Shown in pieces: positions 61,481 to 64,000 of a stretch of DNA of 64,000 nt. The notes beneath the pieces were generated by a model that did no database searches, was not told the DNA's origin, and was given only the letters and a program-made list of their open reading frames with translations. The DNA lies in the NCBI GenBank assembly GCA_024036415.1, contig JAMWET010000034.1:690001-754000 (forward strand). Direction: 5' to 3'. The stretch comes from Prochilodus magdalenae. Taxonomy: Eukaryota; Chordata; Actinopteri; Characiformes; Prochilodontidae. Numbering within the stretch: the stretch's first letter is position 1; each line of letters starts with the position of its first letter. The translations under genes and the position numbers were made by a program.

Positions 61481-64000
61481 TGTTACAAGATGCCATCACC
61501 TCGTAACAGAGAAAAGAGCTGGAATTCTTACAAGGTGTTTAGGCAGCTGGGAAAAGCGAGTTTCTCCCTCTATCGTGTACTTCAGCCTTTATAACTCTGC
61601 AGGACATTTACGCATACATAATACCATAGCACCACCAGCACACTAAAGAAACATGTGAAAAGCACAACAGAAGTCTTTAAGGTTGGGCCGAGTTGCTGAT
61701 GTGGTTTAGCTGAACGCTGTCGTCTGCTAGATTTGACCACAGGGTTTGTATTCACAACCTTCCTCAGGAGCAGCAGTGCTGATCTAGAGCGTGTGTTTTT
61801 ACATTGTAGGTTCTACAGGTGAACTCTTTGGGCAACTATTTAATTTTAGTATTTGTTACCAACATCAGCCTCATAGCCCCAGGCCTAAACCTACAGAAGT
61901 CACATTCAGATACGGAACTTGTGTAGGTTGCTTTACTGCGTTTGGGGCAATTGGAAAACTGGGGGCATTAGATTAGACTCTTCATCCATTTAGACTACTC
62001 CTTTAAAAAAGCCAATGCTACCTAAAAATGGTTGGCTAGCAGTAGTCCACTAATCTAATCTAGCTAACCTAATCTAGTTTACAGATTACAGTCCACTCCA
62101 ACCTCAGATGCATTAGCTGTTGTACATTTGTTTGGTAGCATGTAGCGTTTCAATGTTGTTCAAGGTCTTTCTAAAACGAGGCTTGTTGTTTAAAGCTATG
62201 TCAGGGCTGACTGTTTTTAGATGAGGTTACTGCTGTACAGTGTTATACTGGAAAATCTGATCCACCCAAGACCTGTTTTCACATTTCTGGTTAATACTGA
62301 TATCACACACCAATGCTTCTGGTTTTACTGGTGTAGGTATACGGTAAAAGGTAGCCCATGTAATGCTGAAAGAACAGTCATAATATTGAAAAAAATTTAA
62401 ACTAAAGTTTCTTCATGTTTCCTTCCTGTAAATCTGGTTTCCCTTTGGTTTCTGGAAGGTTCTGGAAGGTTCTATTCTGTGTCATTTTAATACACAGACA
62501 GCAGCACAAAACAACCTACTAAGTCCTCAGGGAGCACGAAAGTGTTAACACAAACACACATCATCTAATAATGTGAAATACAGAAAATACTGCATTATTC
62601 AATCTGATTCAAAAGATTTAGACTTTAGTAGCCCATGCTCTGGACACGCTGTTGCCCTGCTCGTATGGCAGAAGTAATAACCAAACATTTCTAAAGAACC
62701 TAACGAACATATTTAAAGCAACGTCAGGGTGTTCTTATTTTCTTATTTTTTTCTTCACTGCAAAACATTAAAACAACAACACACATTCGGCTCATGCCCA
62801 TGTGTAAATCAGCCCATACACCTGGAGCAAAATCAAGACTCATGTCCTCATGTCATCACTGACACAAGCCTGTAATCTGCAAAAAGATGGATCAATGAAG
62901 TGAAAGGGAGATTAGACCCAGAAGAGACAGCAGATTAGTTTGGACTGGTGCAACGTGTTGATGTTGGACAGTGAAAAAAAAACAGAAAGTCGTCTGTCCA
63001 TCATACTGAGAGACTAGTTTTTGAGGCCGACATCAAAAAGCTAAAAGGGACCACATGGGAAGCATCTTCAGTTGTTAATGCTCCAGCCATACGTCTGTGT
63101 GTTTTTAAAGTCGAGGGGCAACACTGGGTAAAATAAATAAATAAATACAAAATAAAAATAACAAATAACAAACCACAACCCATAAAGATTCCTGTGTCAG
63201 TGCCCAAGCGGTCTAATTAGAAAAAAGCACAAACAGCAGTGCTCAAAGCGCGTCAAATATGGAGATCTAGTGGAGGCAGCCACTCTTAAATCTAATCTTT
63301 TGAAGCCAGATAAAAAAGCCATGCCACATGCCTCCAGATACGACTACTGCTCGAGCTGTTGTGTACTTCTGACATTTCTTTATTTAGGATTTAGGCCAAA
63401 AAGTACAGCGCAAGACAAATTCCCAAAAAACAGATTGCCGGTTCTGAGCTAGGAATAATCCCTAATACAAACACGGAATGCCTTTTTGGTTAAAGATATG
63501 CCTGGTGTGCTTTTGTATGGCTCGGTTCTTGTTTGAGGGGCTTCAAGTCAATGAAGATAAATAGGTAGGCAATAGTGCACTAGAGGAAATCTGGAAGGCA
63601 GCCTCTGAATAATCTCTATACAGTTTTGGCGAGAAACATGTTCCATTAAAAGCACCACTCCGTTTTCTAGGAGGCATTCTTCTCACACTGCCTCATTTCT
63701 TACAACAACCTACAATGACCCACCGCTTCAGTAAGTCAGAACATAAACCATAACATTCCCTCCTGGCTGGAATAAGAGTCTGACATATGAAGCTTCAGGG
63801 TGGGTTATGGAACATTAGCAGAACAGAAAGAATACAGTCTTTATTTCCACAAGACTAAAGTCACGGGGGAATAATGGTTGGTACAGCTTTGCTACAATGA
63901 CAATACACAACATAGCAGTACAGGACCTGCCTTTTGTACTCTGTGTTCCTGAGGCCTCACAGTTTTCAGTATCTGTGAAATTCCTGTCAAATTCCACATC

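Larger units (their letters stand above)
58848..64000 (-). other. wdr18: wdr18 upstream intron (partial); mostly featureless
   Basis: No exon with WD-repeat signatures was seen on the minus strand here, so it is read as part of a long intron. It contains a full-length Tc1/mariner MITE (60195-60727), an AAAT microsatellite (60858-60888) and a copy of a dispersed repeat (about 61060-61480). The stretches 58848-60190 and 61500-64000 show nothing I can name. Confidence 0.6.

Overview
The window is nuclear DNA of a vertebrate, almost certainly a ray-finned (teleost) fish. It has spliced genes with GT/AG introns, a CpG-rich first exon, and many degenerate Tc1/mariner-like transposons, tRNA-derived SINEs and LINE 3' tails of teleost type. 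It also has very long GA/CT, TA and AAAT microsatellites. I cannot name the species. There are no bacterial-style genes; most open frames over 60 codons are chance or lie in transposon remnants or (CT)n/(GA)n repeats.

Two genes are supported, both on the minus strand. (1) wdr18: the last three coding exons (58681-58847, 52859-52927, 49961-50089) join in phase into the C-terminal 120 residues of WDR18, a subunit of the PELP1-TEX10-WDR18 ribosome-biogenesis complex. A candidate poly(A) signal lies at 49272-49277. The WD-repeat exons must lie beyond 64000. (2) grin3b: coding exon 1 (25388-25840) encodes the signal peptide and the start of the amino-terminal domain of the NMDA-receptor subunit GluN3B. 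It sits in a CpG-rich block. No later exon was found, so 1-25387 is read as intron 1. WDR18 next to GRIN3B in the same orientation is also the human arrangement, which supports both calls.

Layout: 1-25387 is grin3b intron 1, with at least five copies of one small Tc1-like family, one LINE insertion nested in a copy, two other Tc1-like pseudogenes, a piggyBac-like MITE inside another MITE, a tRNA-SINE, and a duplicated non-coding block (17883-18200 and 22967-23250). 25388-26100 is the grin3b 5' end. 26100-49270 is intergenic. Roughly 32.3-46.2 kb of it looks different from the rest: known repeats are recognisable there but full of small insertions and stretched homopolymers, which suggests uncorrected long-read gap filling rather than biology. 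49270-64000 is the wdr18 3' end with two large purine tracts (50101-50544 and 56501-57169); the first forms the pyrimidine tract of the last intron.

I did not find a new multi-gene system. The observations most worth a second look are the suspect-quality block, the local non-coding duplication in grin3b intron 1, and the wdr18 splice acceptor that lies at the end of a 450-bp CT repeat.
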